A stretch of DNA of 64,000 nucleotides from Bradyrhizobium sp. 1(2017) (GCF_011602485.2 NZ_CP050022.2:5104001-5168000); one strand, 5' to 3'; positions 42,336 to 51,079 are shown, numbered from the stretch's first letter. Made by a program: numbers and translations. The notes: generated from the letters alone by a model not told the origin.

Positions 42336-43619
42336 ATGAGCGTGTATGGCCGGAACAAGTCCTCTCCTGGTGCTCGCTTGAACCCCCTTCTCCAAAATCC
42401 CGTGGCCGCGTCCGGATCGTTCGCGGCGATGAAGTCCGTGCCGTACCGGCTGCAGTTCATCGCCTATGTGCTGGCGATGATGGCCGACAACATCGAGCAT
42501 GTGATCAGCTATTGGGTGGTGTTCCAGAAATTCCATTCACCGACGCTGGGCGGCTTTGCCGTGCTGTCGCACTGGCTGCCGTTCCTCTTGTTCTCGGTCG
42601 CGGTCGGCGGGCTAGCCGACCGGTTCGATCCGCGCCGCATCATCCAATGCGGCATGCTGCTGTTCATCGTCGCCTCGGCCGGGTGGGGATTCTTCTTCCT
42701 CACCGACACCATTGAGATGTGGCACGCGATGCTGCTGCTGGTGATCCACGGCTGCGCCGGCGTGCTCTGGCAGACGCCGAACCAGCTCCTTCTCTACGAC
42801 CTCGTCGGCCCCGCTGATCTGCCGAGCGCGGTGCGGCTCAACGCGATGGCGCGCTATCTCGGCATTCTGGTCGGGCCTGCGGTGGGCGGAATCATCATGC
42901 TGACGCTCGGCACCTCGCACGGCATCATCTTCAACACGCTGTTCTACCTGCCGATGCTGCTCTGGCTGTTCTGGGCGCCGGTCCGCGACGGCAGCGTTGC
43001 GGTGCGGCGCTTCGCGGTGCGCGGCCTTGCCGACATCGTGCTGACGATGCGCGCGATCGGCACGCAGCCGGTGCTGTCGGCGATGACGTGGCTCGCCGGC
43101 CTCACCTCCTTCATGATCGGCAACGCCTATCACGCCCAGATGCCGGGCTATGCCGGCGATCTCGGTCATGGCGATCCCGGCGTCTCCTACAGCGTGCTGC
43201 TCGCCGCCGACGCCGCCGGCGCGCTGCTGGCCGGTATCGCGCTGGAATCCTGGGGGCGCCTCAAGGGCACGCCGCGAACTGCGATCATGCTGGCGATGCT
43301 CTGGAGCGTGGCGCTGCTCGGCTTCGCTGTGGTGCGGATCTATCCGGTCGCGATCGTGCTGCTGTTCTTTGCCGGCTTCTTCGAGCTCTCCTTCAACACC
43401 ATGGCGCAGGCGCTGGTGCAGCTGAACGCACCGCACGACATCCGCGGCCGTGTCGTCGGCCTCTATAATATGGCCGGGCTCGGGATGCGGGCCTTCAGCG
43501 GCATCACGGTCGGGCTATCAGGCGCGGCGATCGGCATTCACTGGTCGCTCGGCCTGTCGGCCGCCGTATTGCTTGCGCTGCTGTTTCTGCTGCAACTGCG
43601 CGCGGCGAAGCCGACATGA
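42336..43619 (+). CDS. MFS transporter, group of MFS_3/EntS-like carriers
   Basis: 427 aa with about 12 spans. The first 35 residues are soluble. Spans include FLLFSVAVGGLADRFDPRRIIQCGMLL, which carries motif A (GGLADRFDPRR), and FFAGFFELSFNTMAQALVQLNAPHDIRGRVVGLYNMAGLGMRAF, the usual MFS_3 late-loop motif R-G-R-V-x-x-L. Such carriers export siderophores or drugs, substrate unknown. Start at 42336 is uncertain; the next in-frame ATG is 42429. Another MFS gene follows after 69 bp. Confidence 0.85.
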   Translation: MSVYGRNKSSPGARLNPLLQNPVAASGSFAAMKSVPYRLQFIAYVLAMMADNIEHVISYWVVFQKFHSPTLGGFAVLSHWLPFLLFSVAVGGLADRFDPRRIIQCGMLLFIVASAGWGFFFLTDTIEMWHAMLLLVIHGCAGVLWQTPNQLLLYDLVGPADLPSAVRLNAMARYLGILVGPAVGGIIMLTLGTSHGIIFNTLFYLPMLLWLFWAPVRDGSVAVRRFAVRGLADIVLTMRAIGTQPVLSAMTWLAGLTSFMIGNAYHAQMPGYAGDLGHGDPGVSYSVLLAADAAGALLAGIALESWGRLKGTPRTAIMLAMLWSVALLGFAVVRIYPVAIVLLFFAGFFELSFNTMAQALVQLNAPHDIRGRVVGLYNMAGLGMRAFSGITVGLSGAAIGIHWSLGLSAAVLLALLFLLQLRAAKPT

Positions 43620-43688
43620 CGAAGCGAGCCGGTTGACTCCCGCCTCTCGCCGCCGCACGCTCGCCGCGGCGGCCGGGGAGATGACACG

Positions 43689-44852
43689 TTGCGCAATCGC
43701 TGGGGCATTCTTGCGATCCTGTTCGTCGTGCGCCTCACCATCGCATTTCAATTTCAAAGCGTGGCCGCGGTCGCGCCGCTGCTGCAACAGAGCTTCTCCG
43801 TCGGGCTCGCCGATATCGGCATCCTGATCGGGCTCTATTTCACGCCCGGCATCGTGCTGGCACTGCCGGGCGGTGCGATCGGCCGGATTCTCGGCGACAA
43901 GCCAACGACGATCCTTGCCCTCGTGCTGATGACGGCCGGCAGCCTGATCATGGCCACAACCGACATCTGGGGCTGGCAGATGGCCGGCCGCCTTACCTCG
44001 GGCGCCGGCGGCGTGCTGCTGACGGTGCAGCTCGCCAAGATGGCCACCGACTGGTTTGCCGGCAGGGAGATCGCGACCGCGATGGCGATCTTCGTCAACT
44101 CCTGGCCGGCCGGCGTTGGGATCTCGCTTCTGGTGCTGCCGGCGATAGGCACCGCCTATGGCGCAGACGCCGTGTTCCTGGCAACGGGCGTGCTGACCGC
44201 GATCGGTATTGCGCTGATCATGTTCTACCAGCCGCCCCGAGGGGTAACGGCCGGCGCGGCCACCTCGGGGCGGCCCGATGCTCTCGCCCTGCTGGCAGTG
44301 ATCGTCGCGGGCATGATCTGGGGCCTCTATAATGTCGCCTTTGCCATGATCTTCTCGTTCGGCCCGACGATGCTGACCGAGCGCGGCTGGAGCATCGCGA
44401 CGGCGGGCTCGGCGATCAGCGTCGTGATGTGGCTGTCGGTGATCTCGGTGCCGGCTGGTGGCTACCTCGCCGATCGCGGCAAGCCCTTTGTTCTGACGAT
44501 CGCGGCCAGCCTCGTCGTGGCCGCCCTGCTGGCCTGCCTGAGCCGATCCGATGCCGTGATCACCATCCTGATCCTGGGCGGACTGGCCGGCGGCCTTCCG
44601 GCCGGCCTGATGATGAGCCTCGCCGCCCGCGTGCTTGCGCCGGAGACGCGCGCCCTCGGGATGGGCGTGTTCTACACTCTCTTTTATGCCGCGATGATGT
44701 TGGGGCCGGCGGTGGCGGGCCGGCTCGCCAAATCGGCCGGCACCGCCGCGGTCGCGCTCGACTTCGGCGCACTGACGGTGCTGGCCTGCCCGCCCTTGAT
44801 GTGGCTTTTCGAGCGCATTGTGTCTGTCCGCAACCGGCGCGCCCGATCCTAA
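43689..44852 (+). CDS. MFS transporter, CynX/NimT-like
   Basis: 387 aa with 12 spans. FVVRLTIAFQFQSVAAVAPLLQQSF opens the fold; GLYFTPGIVLALPGGAIGRILGDKP contains motif A in the LPGG...GD form typical of the cyanate/nitrate-type MFS group. TTG start at 43689, preceded by GGGGAG; no ATG is available before the first span. The second of two MFS genes on this strand, probably co-transcribed. Its TAA stop overlaps a CtrA-like near-match. Confidence 0.83.
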   Translation: MRNRWGILAILFVVRLTIAFQFQSVAAVAPLLQQSFSVGLADIGILIGLYFTPGIVLALPGGAIGRILGDKPTTILALVLMTAGSLIMATTDIWGWQMAGRLTSGAGGVLLTVQLAKMATDWFAGREIATAMAIFVNSWPAGVGISLLVLPAIGTAYGADAVFLATGVLTAIGIALIMFYQPPRGVTAGAATSGRPDALALLAVIVAGMIWGLYNVAFAMIFSFGPTMLTERGWSIATAGSAISVVMWLSVISVPAGGYLADRGKPFVLTIAASLVVAALLACLSRSDAVITILILGGLAGGLPAGLMMSLAARVLAPETRALGMGVFYTLFYAAMMLGPAVAGRLAKSAGTAAVALDFGALTVLACPPLMWLFERIVSVRNRRARS

Positions 44853-44864
44853 CGCGGCATTAAC
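44849..44864 (+). promoter_or_regulatory. CtrA-like site with one mismatch
   Basis: Reads CTAACGCGGCATTAAC: CTAA-N7-TTAAC, one base off the consensus. It lies 57 bp before the PilZ gene ATG and covers the stop codon of the preceding MFS gene. Confidence 0.3.
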
Positions 44865-44920
44865 CCTATGCACCTTAGGGTCGTCGCGGACTCCGCCCGG
44901 GCGGGGGTCGGGTGTTGAAA

Positions 44921-45532
44921 ATGGCGTTGGCGAACAAAAAATTTCTTCCGGCCGCCGAGGAGCGTCGGCGTTTCCAGCGGGTGAAGGTGCACCTGCTCGG
45001 CCGTTACATGCTGCCCGACCGCCGTGAATTCCCCTGCCAGGTGATCAACATGTCGCCGGGCGGGCTGGCCCTGCTGGCCCCCGGCATCGGCAATGTCGGC
45101 GACCGCGTCGTCGCCTATCTCGACCATATCGGCCGGGTCGAGGGCAAGATCACCCGGATCATCGACAATGGCTTCGCCATGACGATCGGGGCGACACCGC
45201 GCAAGCGCGACAAGCTCGCGGCCCAGCTGACCTGGCTCGCCAACCGCGACATCCTCAACCTGCCCGAGGACCGCCGCCACGACCGTATCGTGCCGCGCAA
45301 CCCGATCGCCGTGCTGACGCTCGAGGACGGCACCAAGATGACCTGCCGCATCATCGACCTCTCACTGTCCGGCGCCGCCATCGCCGCCGAGAACCGCCCG
45401 CCGCTGAGATCGACGGTGTTCCTCGGCCGGGTCCAGGGCCGGGTGGTCCGAAACCTCGAAGACGGCTTCGCGCTCGAGTTCATGCACGAGCAGCCGATCG
45501 AGACACTCGAAGAGAGCGTTACCGCGCGGTAA
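44921..45532 (+). CDS. Double PilZ-domain c-di-GMP-binding protein
   Basis: 203 aa, two PilZ domains. First: RRRFQRVKVHLLGRYM (RxxxR motif) with NMSPGGLALLAPG (N-x-S-x-x-G). Second: RRHDRIVPRNPIAVLTL with DLSLSGAAIAAEN (D-x-S-x-x-G). Both motif pairs are intact, so both halves may bind cyclic-di-GMP. Soluble, no output domain. ATG at 44921 preferred; a GTG three codons earlier (44912) has a better G-rich upstream. Followed by an intrinsic terminator. Confidence 0.92.
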   Translation: MALANKKFLPAAEERRRFQRVKVHLLGRYMLPDRREFPCQVINMSPGGLALLAPGIGNVGDRVVAYLDHIGRVEGKITRIIDNGFAMTIGATPRKRDKLAAQLTWLANRDILNLPEDRRHDRIVPRNPIAVLTLEDGTKMTCRIIDLSLSGAAIAAENRPPLRSTVFLGRVQGRVVRNLEDGFALEFMHEQPIETLEESVTAR

Positions 45533-45570
45533 AGCGCGACGGCGTCAAAACCACTGTATTTTCAGCCTCG

Positions 45571-45604
45571 AAGGCGGTCTCCGCGATGCGGACGCCGCCT
45601 TTTT
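45571..45604 (+). terminator. Rho-independent terminator of the PilZ gene
   Basis: Stem AGGCGG..TCCGC (45572-45584) with GCGGA..CCGCCT (45588-45600), two mismatched central pairs, 3-nt loop, then five T (45600-45604). It lies 40 bp after the PilZ stop. Confidence 0.8.
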
Positions 45605-45692
45605 CGTGCGCGGCGACCGGTCCCAAGCGGGTTAACGCAAGGGCTGCGGTTGCGCGCAAACGACGGTTCCGGCAGCGTTTGCGCGTTAACAG

Positions 45693-45760
45693 ATAAAATT
45701 TGATTCAATTGCAGTCATTTCAAATTTTATGAGAATTCGATTCAAGTATAGATCGAATTC
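45693..45760. promoter_or_regulatory. AT-rich double palindrome upstream of the BTLCP gene
   Basis: ATAAAATTTGA (45693-45703) is a perfect inverted repeat of 45720-45730, and GAATTCGA (45733-45740) of TCGAATTC (45753-45760). Both contain or flank GATTCAA direct repeats. The stretch is far lower in GC than the rest of the window and lies 104-171 bp before the protease ATG: likely promoter/operator. Confidence 0.5.
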
Positions 45761-45863
45761 GTCGCGCCTTTTACTTGTATTCGTCTCGACTTGACTTGGC
45801 TGACTTAGCGGCAACTCAAAAGCTCCATGCGAAATGTGGTCCCAACAAGAAACGGGGGCCGCA

Positions 45864-46487
45864 ATGTTTGATTTCAGGGGACAGGGGAAAGGGCTGGCGC
45901 TGGCCGCCATGCTCTTCGGGATCAGCGCAGCAGCGCAGGCCGGCGAAAGCCGACTGCTCTATGCGAGCCTCGGCGACACCACGCGTGCGCCGATCGGCTG
46001 GGTCGAGTTCTGTGCGGACAATGCCGCTCAGTGCAAGGGCGCGCCGACGCAAGCACGCGACATCGTGATGTCGCAGGCGGCCTGGCGCGATCTCGTCAAG
46101 GTCAATCGCTGGGTCAACGAGACCGTGAAGCCTTTGACCGACCAGGAGCACTGGGGCGTGATCGAGAAGTGGTCGCTGCCGACGGACGGCTACGGCGACT
46201 GTGAAGACTACGTGCTGTTGAAGCGCAAGATGCTGATCGATGCCGGATGGCCGCGCGAGGCCCTGCTCATCACCGTCGTGCGCGACAAGAAGGGCGAAGG
46301 CCACGCGGTGCTGACGGTGAAGACCGACAAGGGCGAGTTCGTTCTCGACAATCAGAACGAGACCGTCGTTGCCTGGACGGAGACCGGATACCGCTTCGTC
46401 AAGCGCCAGTCGCAGAACGATCCCAATGTCTGGGTCTCGCTCGGCGATACCAAGCCGGCGGTCTCCACCGCCAGCGCAAGAGATTAG
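45864..46487 (+). CDS. Periplasmic transglutaminase-like cysteine protease (BTLCP, LapG-like)
   Basis: 207 aa, signal peptide to about residue 26 (SAAAQA-GES). The BTLCP (DUF920) triad is visible: C113 in GYGDCEDYVLLK, H147 in GEGHAVLTV, D162 in VLDNQNE. In Pseudomonas, LapG of this family cleaves a surface adhesin when LapD releases it on low c-di-GMP; a calcium site next to the Cys (E115/D116) is conserved here. No LapD or adhesin is adjacent, but a PilZ protein gene is just upstream. ATG at 45864 with GGGGG upstream. Confidence 0.9.
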   Translation: MFDFRGQGKGLALAAMLFGISAAAQAGESRLLYASLGDTTRAPIGWVEFCADNAAQCKGAPTQARDIVMSQAAWRDLVKVNRWVNETVKPLTDQEHWGVIEKWSLPTDGYGDCEDYVLLKRKMLIDAGWPREALLITVVRDKKGEGHAVLTVKTDKGEFVLDNQNETVVAWTETGYRFVKRQSQNDPNVWVSLGDTKPAVSTASARD

Positions 46488-46559
46488 CAGGAACGAGACG
46501 ACGAGTTACGCGACCCGGTCACATCCCCACCCCTCCCCGTCCCAGACCGGTTCGCGCGC

Positions 46560-46596
46560 GGCCAGGCTTCCCCCAAAGCCTGGCCGCAACTTTTTT
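46560..46596 (+). terminator. Strong Rho-independent terminator after the BTLCP gene
   Basis: GGCCAGGCTT (46560-46569) pairs with AAGCCTGGCC (46576-46585), then GCAAC and six T (46591-46596). It separates this unit from the convergent CYTH-CHAD gene. A 16-bp motif upstream (46524-46539) recurs at 34041-34056. Confidence 0.9.
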
Positions 46597-46622
46597 GGGA
46601 CACAGGAGCGCGATCCGTCCGT

Positions 46623-48368
46623 CTAGGCTGCCGCCCATGGCAGGCGCGCCGCGGTGAAATCGCGCCACGTGCTGTGCAATGACGGCTGGACGCCGATCGA
46701 GGCGCGCGCCTGCCAGCCGGCGATGGCCGCAGCGGCGACGGCGCTGTCGGGCTCGGCATTGAGTCCCTCGAGCAGCGATGCCGTGACCGCCATATCGTTG
46801 AACGCGCCGAGCTCTTCCTGCAAGGCTGCAAGCCGGCGCGCGAAGCGCCTCGTGGATTTGCGATCCTCATACAGAGGCAGCAGGAATTCGCTGAGATAGC
46901 GCAGCCGTTTGGTCGCGAGCCGCAGGCGGTGCAGCTCCTCCGCCGCACGCGACTTGAAGCGGCGGCCGCGCTTGAGCACCTTTGCATGTTGCGCCGACAG
47001 AATCCGCTGCGCGAAATTGACCGCGGGCTCGGCGAGCCGGCCGAGATCTTCGGCGGCGACATCGCTGCGCCAGCCCCGCGTCTCGATCCAGTTGCCGAGG
47101 CCGATCAGGAACAGTGCACAGCGGCGATCGGCGAGCGCATGGTGCGCCTTGCCATACGCCTCGGACTTGCGCCTGGCCGCAGCCCGGCCAAGCGCATCGA
47201 AGCCCGCGACGGAAGGACAGGCCTGCGCGATCGTCGGCAGGGTGTCGAGCTGGAACACGTCCCAGTCGCGCGCCGCGGAAAGATCCTGTGCCAGCCATTT
47301 TGCTTCCGAGCGCAGCGCGTCGAGATTGCTGAGCGATCCGACCGATCCCATCAGGTCGAGCGCCGACCGCAGGCGGCGCAGCGCCACGCGAAGCTGATGC
47401 ACGCCTTCCGGGTTGCGGCCGTCCTCGGCCGCCGGAAGCGACTGCAGCAGATGGAGAAAACAGGAGCGCAGGATCGTCGCGAAGGCGTCATCCAGCGCGA
47501 CCGAAGGATCGAGGCGAAGTTTTCGCGGACGGCGCGCCGAGGGCGGCACGCCAGCGACAAGGTCGAAGCCGCGCGCCGACTTGGTGCGGATCGTCGGCCT
47601 CACCGCCCCGTGCTCCGCCAGCCGCAACGCGATCTCGTAGATCGTGCTCGCGCTGCCGCCCTTGAGTTCGAGCTCGATCTCGCTCACCGGCAGCGACCGA
47701 TCGCCTGCCGTCAGCTCGCCGTGGTCGAAGGCGACCTCCACCGTTCCCGACGGCAGATCGACGATCCGCGCGTGGCGATGGATGTCGGCGGTGAAGACCG
47801 CTTCGAGCGGCTGCGCTTCGAGATCGCCGCGAAGCTCCTCCGGAATGAACGGCATCGCCAAGGCAAGATCGGGCGCGAGCGAGGGGACGCTCGCCTCCCA
47901 CTCGCCGCGGCGCAGCGGATCATCCGCAGCATCGGTCTTCACAGTCTGCACAAAGCGCGCGCCGCTCTGGCGCACGCGCAGGCTGAGGCCGTTGCGTCGA
48001 AGCGTCCGTTTGGGCGTGTCGTAGTAGACCGATTTGAGATGTTTGCGCGAACCCTTGTTGCGCGCGTGCGCCGCGATGACAGGCGCGGCGTTGAAATGCG
48101 CCATGCGATCGGCATCGACGCCGAGCTTGAGCTCGATTTCGCCGTCGGGCCGTGCGGCGGCGGTCGACTGAGCGGGCGTCGCGTCTTGCGATAGCGCCTG
48201 ATCGATCACAGCGCCCTCGACCTTCGCGGGTTCCGCGCCGTCCTCAATCTGCTGGAAGCCTGCGGCGACTTGCGTTCTCTTGTTGTCCTTTGGCGCAGGC
48301 CTCTGGTCCGGCGCGCTCGGGGTCTTGCGAGCCGGCACTGGGTCTGACTTTAGCATTTGCGATAACAT
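46623..48368 (-). CDS. CYTH-CHAD domain fusion protein
   Basis: 581 aa. Residues 1-75 are a disordered Ala/Pro/Lys-rich lead. CYTH domain (about 75-280) starts EIELKLGVDADRM (the ExExK motif) with KSVYYDTPKRTLRRNGLSLRVRQ and later EIELELKGG and IRTKSARGF; such domains hydrolyse inorganic triphosphate or bind polyphosphate-type ligands. CHAD domain (about 300-575) shows the conserved histidines in VHQLRVALRRLRSALDL and ELHRLRLATKRLRYLSEFL. CHAD is known to bind polyphosphate, so the fusion fits polyphosphate metabolism. ATG at 48368. Confidence 0.93.
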   Translation of the reverse strand: MLSQMLKSDPVPARKTPSAPDQRPAPKDNKRTQVAAGFQQIEDGAEPAKVEGAVIDQALSQDATPAQSTAAARPDGEIELKLGVDADRMAHFNAAPVIAAHARNKGSRKHLKSVYYDTPKRTLRRNGLSLRVRQSGARFVQTVKTDAADDPLRRGEWEASVPSLAPDLALAMPFIPEELRGDLEAQPLEAVFTADIHRHARIVDLPSGTVEVAFDHGELTAGDRSLPVSEIELELKGGSASTIYEIALRLAEHGAVRPTIRTKSARGFDLVAGVPPSARRPRKLRLDPSVALDDAFATILRSCFLHLLQSLPAAEDGRNPEGVHQLRVALRRLRSALDLMGSVGSLSNLDALRSEAKWLAQDLSAARDWDVFQLDTLPTIAQACPSVAGFDALGRAAARRKSEAYGKAHHALADRRCALFLIGLGNWIETRGWRSDVAAEDLGRLAEPAVNFAQRILSAQHAKVLKRGRRFKSRAAEELHRLRLATKRLRYLSEFLLPLYEDRKSTRRFARRLAALQEELGAFNDMAVTASLLEGLNAEPDSAVAAAAIAGWQARASIGVQPSLHSTWRDFTAARLPWAAA

Positions 48369-48791
48369 GACAGTTCAATGACAGAGCAACAGCATATAGC
48401 CGGAGCCGCATGCAAAGAACAGTCGTTACGTCGCATGCGTAAATCGTGCATGCGACGCGCCCGACAACTCCAAAGTTTGTCACAATCCCGCGCGACGCGG
48501 CGCATCAAGCCCCGTTCCGGTCCGGCAGGCGATCGAATCGACAGCGAATCCCGCAGTTCCCGAAACCGAGACGAACGCGTCAGCGCGTTTCGCTCAGCCG
48601 TTCGAGAGATTCTCTCTGATCCTGTAAGGCCTTAGAAGCCCACGTCCAATGGCAGGGCGAAGTCTGTGACAGGCCCATGCTGCTCCCGTCATGCCCGGAC
48701 ATCGCAACGAATCCGCGTCGCAACAACCGACTCCCGAAGATAGGACCGGAAGCGCTCCGTTTTTCGCCGGATCGGCGCGCGCGGACACGCG
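48369..48791. other. 423-bp interval without a gene
   Basis: It follows the start of the CYTH-CHAD gene and precedes the stop of the amidohydrolase gene on the same strand. No protein-like frame, repeat copy or clear terminator was found; Arg/Ser-rich frames are noise from high GC. The first 100 bp are lower in GC and are the probable CYTH-CHAD promoter. Confidence 0.5.
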
Positions 48792-50147
48792 TCAGTGTGC
48801 GAGTGTGTTCTTGTAAATCCTGCCGTCCTTCATGATCACCACCAGATTCTTCGCCGGATCCTCGACGAGCCTGATGTTGTCGAGCGGATTGCCGTCGATC
48901 AGCAGGAGATCGGCGAGCGCGCCTTCCTCCACCACGCCGAGCCGGCCCGGGTAAGGATTTCGCGGACCGGAAAGGCTCAGCAATTCCGCATTGGTCGATG
49001 TTGCCATCGTGAGCGCTTCGGCCGGCGTGTACCAGCGCGTCAGTGCGGCCAGCATCGCGCCCTGCCGGTCCGCCAGCGCCTTCGAGAACAGGACGTCGGT
49101 GCCGAAGGCGGTCTTGATCTTGTACTTCTTCGCCAGCGTATAGACGCGGTCGGTGCCCGTCACCACCTGCCGCATCTTGTCCTGCTCAGCAGGCCCGAGC
49201 GCGGCGGCGCCGGCGAGATCCAGGAACGGCTGCGTGCTCAGCCAAATCCCTTTCTCCGCGATCAGTCGCGCACTCGCCTCGTCCATGAGATGGCCGTGCT
49301 CGATGCATCTCACGCCGGCTGCGACCGAGCGCTGGATCGCAACCGGCGTATAGGCGTGGGTCGCGACATAGGTGCCCCAATTGTCGGCCGCTTCGACCGC
49401 CGCGCGCAACTCGGGCTCGGTGAAGGTGGAGACGTCGAGCGGACTGAACGGCGATGCGACACCGCCGCCGGCCGTGAGCTTGACCTGCGAGGCGCCCTGC
49501 ATCAGTTGCTCGCGCGCGCGCACGCGGACCTCGTCCGGACTGTCGGCGACCATGCTACCGCCGATCCGCTCCATGCGGCTCAGCATGCCGCCGATCGTGC
49601 GCGGCAGATCGGAGAGCTGCCGGAAGTCGCCATGGCCGCCCGTGATCGTGATGATCGCGCCGGATGGATAGATGCGAGGTCCCGCGACGAGATTCTCGTC
49701 GATGGCCTGCTTCAACCCGAAGGTGGGGCCGCCCATGTCGCGCACGGTGGTGAAGCCGCGCATCAGCGTCGCGGTCGCCTCGGCCGCAGCGAGCAGATTG
49801 TTGTAACCGACGTCCCCCGCCATTGCGGCCATCGGTGTCGGGCGCACCAGCATCGCATGCCAATGCGCGTCGATCAGCCCCGGCATCAGCACGCGGCCGC
49901 CTGCGTCGATCACTTGCGAGGTGGCGGCGATGTCGCCGGTCGAGATTTTCTCGATCGTCTTGTTCCGGACGAGGACGCTGGATGGCGCGGAGAGCGACGC
50001 GGTCTTGCCATCGAATATCCTGACGTTGCGGAACAGGACCGTGGAGTCCTGCGCCGATGCCGACGACGAGAGACCGAGGACGCTTCCGGCAAACCAGAGC
50101 GCGGTGGCGGTTCGCACGAACGCCACCAGCATACGCCAACCCGACAT
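48792..50147 (-). CDS. Exported metal-dependent amidohydrolase
   Basis: 451 aa, signal peptide to about residue 33 (GLSSSASA-QDS). Amidohydrolase superfamily: DAHWHA gives the HxH metal pair, QVKLTAGGG the bridging Lys, ATHAYT and EHGHLMD further His ligands, and FGTDVLF the Asp. It resembles the imidazolonepropionase-like/Xaa-Pro-dipeptidase group (Sgx type) acting on cyclic amides, peptides or esters. Last gene of a five-gene unit starting at glutaminase A; ATG at 50147 fixed by GGAGGTCG. Confidence 0.9.
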   Translation of the reverse strand: MSGWRMLVAFVRTATALWFAGSVLGLSSSASAQDSTVLFRNVRIFDGKTASLSAPSSVLVRNKTIEKISTGDIAATSQVIDAGGRVLMPGLIDAHWHAMLVRPTPMAAMAGDVGYNNLLAAAEATATLMRGFTTVRDMGGPTFGLKQAIDENLVAGPRIYPSGAIITITGGHGDFRQLSDLPRTIGGMLSRMERIGGSMVADSPDEVRVRAREQLMQGASQVKLTAGGGVASPFSPLDVSTFTEPELRAAVEAADNWGTYVATHAYTPVAIQRSVAAGVRCIEHGHLMDEASARLIAEKGIWLSTQPFLDLAGAAALGPAEQDKMRQVVTGTDRVYTLAKKYKIKTAFGTDVLFSKALADRQGAMLAALTRWYTPAEALTMATSTNAELLSLSGPRNPYPGRLGVVEEGALADLLLIDGNPLDNIRLVEDPAKNLVVIMKDGRIYKNTLAH

Positions 50148-50164
50148 CTTCGACCTCCGCCGCG

Positions 50165-50728
50165 CTATGCGGTCTTTGCCACGGGAAGCCACGCAAAAGT
50201 CAGCCACCCGATGCCGTGGGACAGAAGGTCGATTCCGAGCAGCAGGCCCAGCACCCAGAGACCCGTCATCGGGAAGCCCGTGAGGATGACGAGCCCCGCC
50301 AGCACGCCAAACAGACCGGACGCGACCATGATCCCGCCGCCCTGCTGCCACCGGCCGATGCCGATCAGCATGCGCACGACGCCGGAGATCAGCAGCGCGA
50401 TGCCGAGGACATAGGTGAGAAGGAGCGCGCCGGTCAGAGGCTGGCTGATCAGCACGATGCCGAAGGCAATGTAGAGGATGCCGAGGATGACCTGCCAGAC
50501 GAGGCCGCCCCAGCCCTTGGTCCAGAACGCATGGAATATCTCGAAGGCGCCGGTGGCGATGGCCATCCAGCCGATGAACAGCGCACTGATCACGGTGAAG
50601 AATGCGATGTCGCCCAGCACCATCAGCCCCGCGAACGCCATGAAGAGACCGAGCAGCACACAGACCCAGCGGGGCGGCTGCGGAAGGCCGGTCGCGCCCA
50701 TCGGCGCGCTATGATCATAGATCGTCAT
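50165..50728 (-). CDS. HdeD-type acid-resistance membrane protein (DUF308)
   Basis: 187 aa with about six spans in three alike hairpins: CVLLGLFMAFAGLMVLGDIAFFTVISALFIGWMAIATGAFEIFHAF, then VILGILYIAFGIVLISQ with YVLGIALLISGVVRMLIGI, and ASGLFGVLAGLVILTGFPMTGLWVLGLLLGIDLL. This is the layout of HdeD, which in E. coli helps acid resistance at high cell density. ATG preceded by GAGGATG. Lies 17 bp upstream of the amidohydrolase gene and 15 bp after the small Tat-exported protein gene. Confidence 0.9.
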   Translation of the reverse strand: MTIYDHSAPMGATGLPQPPRWVCVLLGLFMAFAGLMVLGDIAFFTVISALFIGWMAIATGAFEIFHAFWTKGWGGLVWQVILGILYIAFGIVLISQPLTGALLLTYVLGIALLISGVVRMLIGIGRWQQGGGIMVASGLFGVLAGLVILTGFPMTGLWVLGLLLGIDLLSHGIGWLTFAWLPVAKTA

Positions 50729-50743
50729 GTCATCCTCCTCCTT

Positions 50744-51079
50744 TTATCGCCAGCGCCAACCACAATGACGGCGGCCACGATGCCACCAGCACTCCCAGCG
50801 CCGGCGCCGCCGGTGCCAGGACGGCGGACGGTGCGGTGGCCGGTGTGGCGGCCGATGCGGTGGACGATGGCCCGGTGCCGGGAGCGGACGGGCGCTCTGC
50901 TGCGCAAAGGCGCGGGTGGCAGACTCGTGCCCGCCGGAAACGGGACGTTCGCTTGGCGACATCTCCGGCAAGGCCACGGCGTCTTGCGGCCACAGGCTCA
51001 CGCCTGCGCCGGCCACGATCACGCCTCCCAACAAAGTGCGTAGCGCACCACGCCGATCCAGCTCACTGACTGATTTCAT
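50744..51079 (-). CDS. Tat-exported His/Pro/Arg/Trp-rich small protein
   Basis: 111 aa. Residues 1-37 are a Tat-type signal (SELDRRGALRTLLGGVIVAGAG) ending near DAVA-LPE. After a short linker there is a tandem HRPP tract (four copies) and a tail SWHRRRRRWECWWHRGRRHCGWRWR-like in composition, with 2 Cys, His, Arg and Trp. The composition suggests metal or anion binding; no family recognised with certainty. ATG at 51079, GGAG 11 nt upstream. Second gene after the MFS carrier in the glutaminase unit. Confidence 0.7.
   Translation of the reverse strand: MKSVSELDRRGALRTLLGGVIVAGAGVSLWPQDAVALPEMSPSERPVSGGHESATRAFAQQSARPLPAPGHRPPHRPPHRPPHRPPSWHRRRRRWECWWHRGRRHCGWRWR

Noticed and set aside
48378..48635. 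An 85-codon frame in the gap before the amidohydrolase
   Set aside because: Arg/Ser-rich, no ribosome site, no recognisable pattern.
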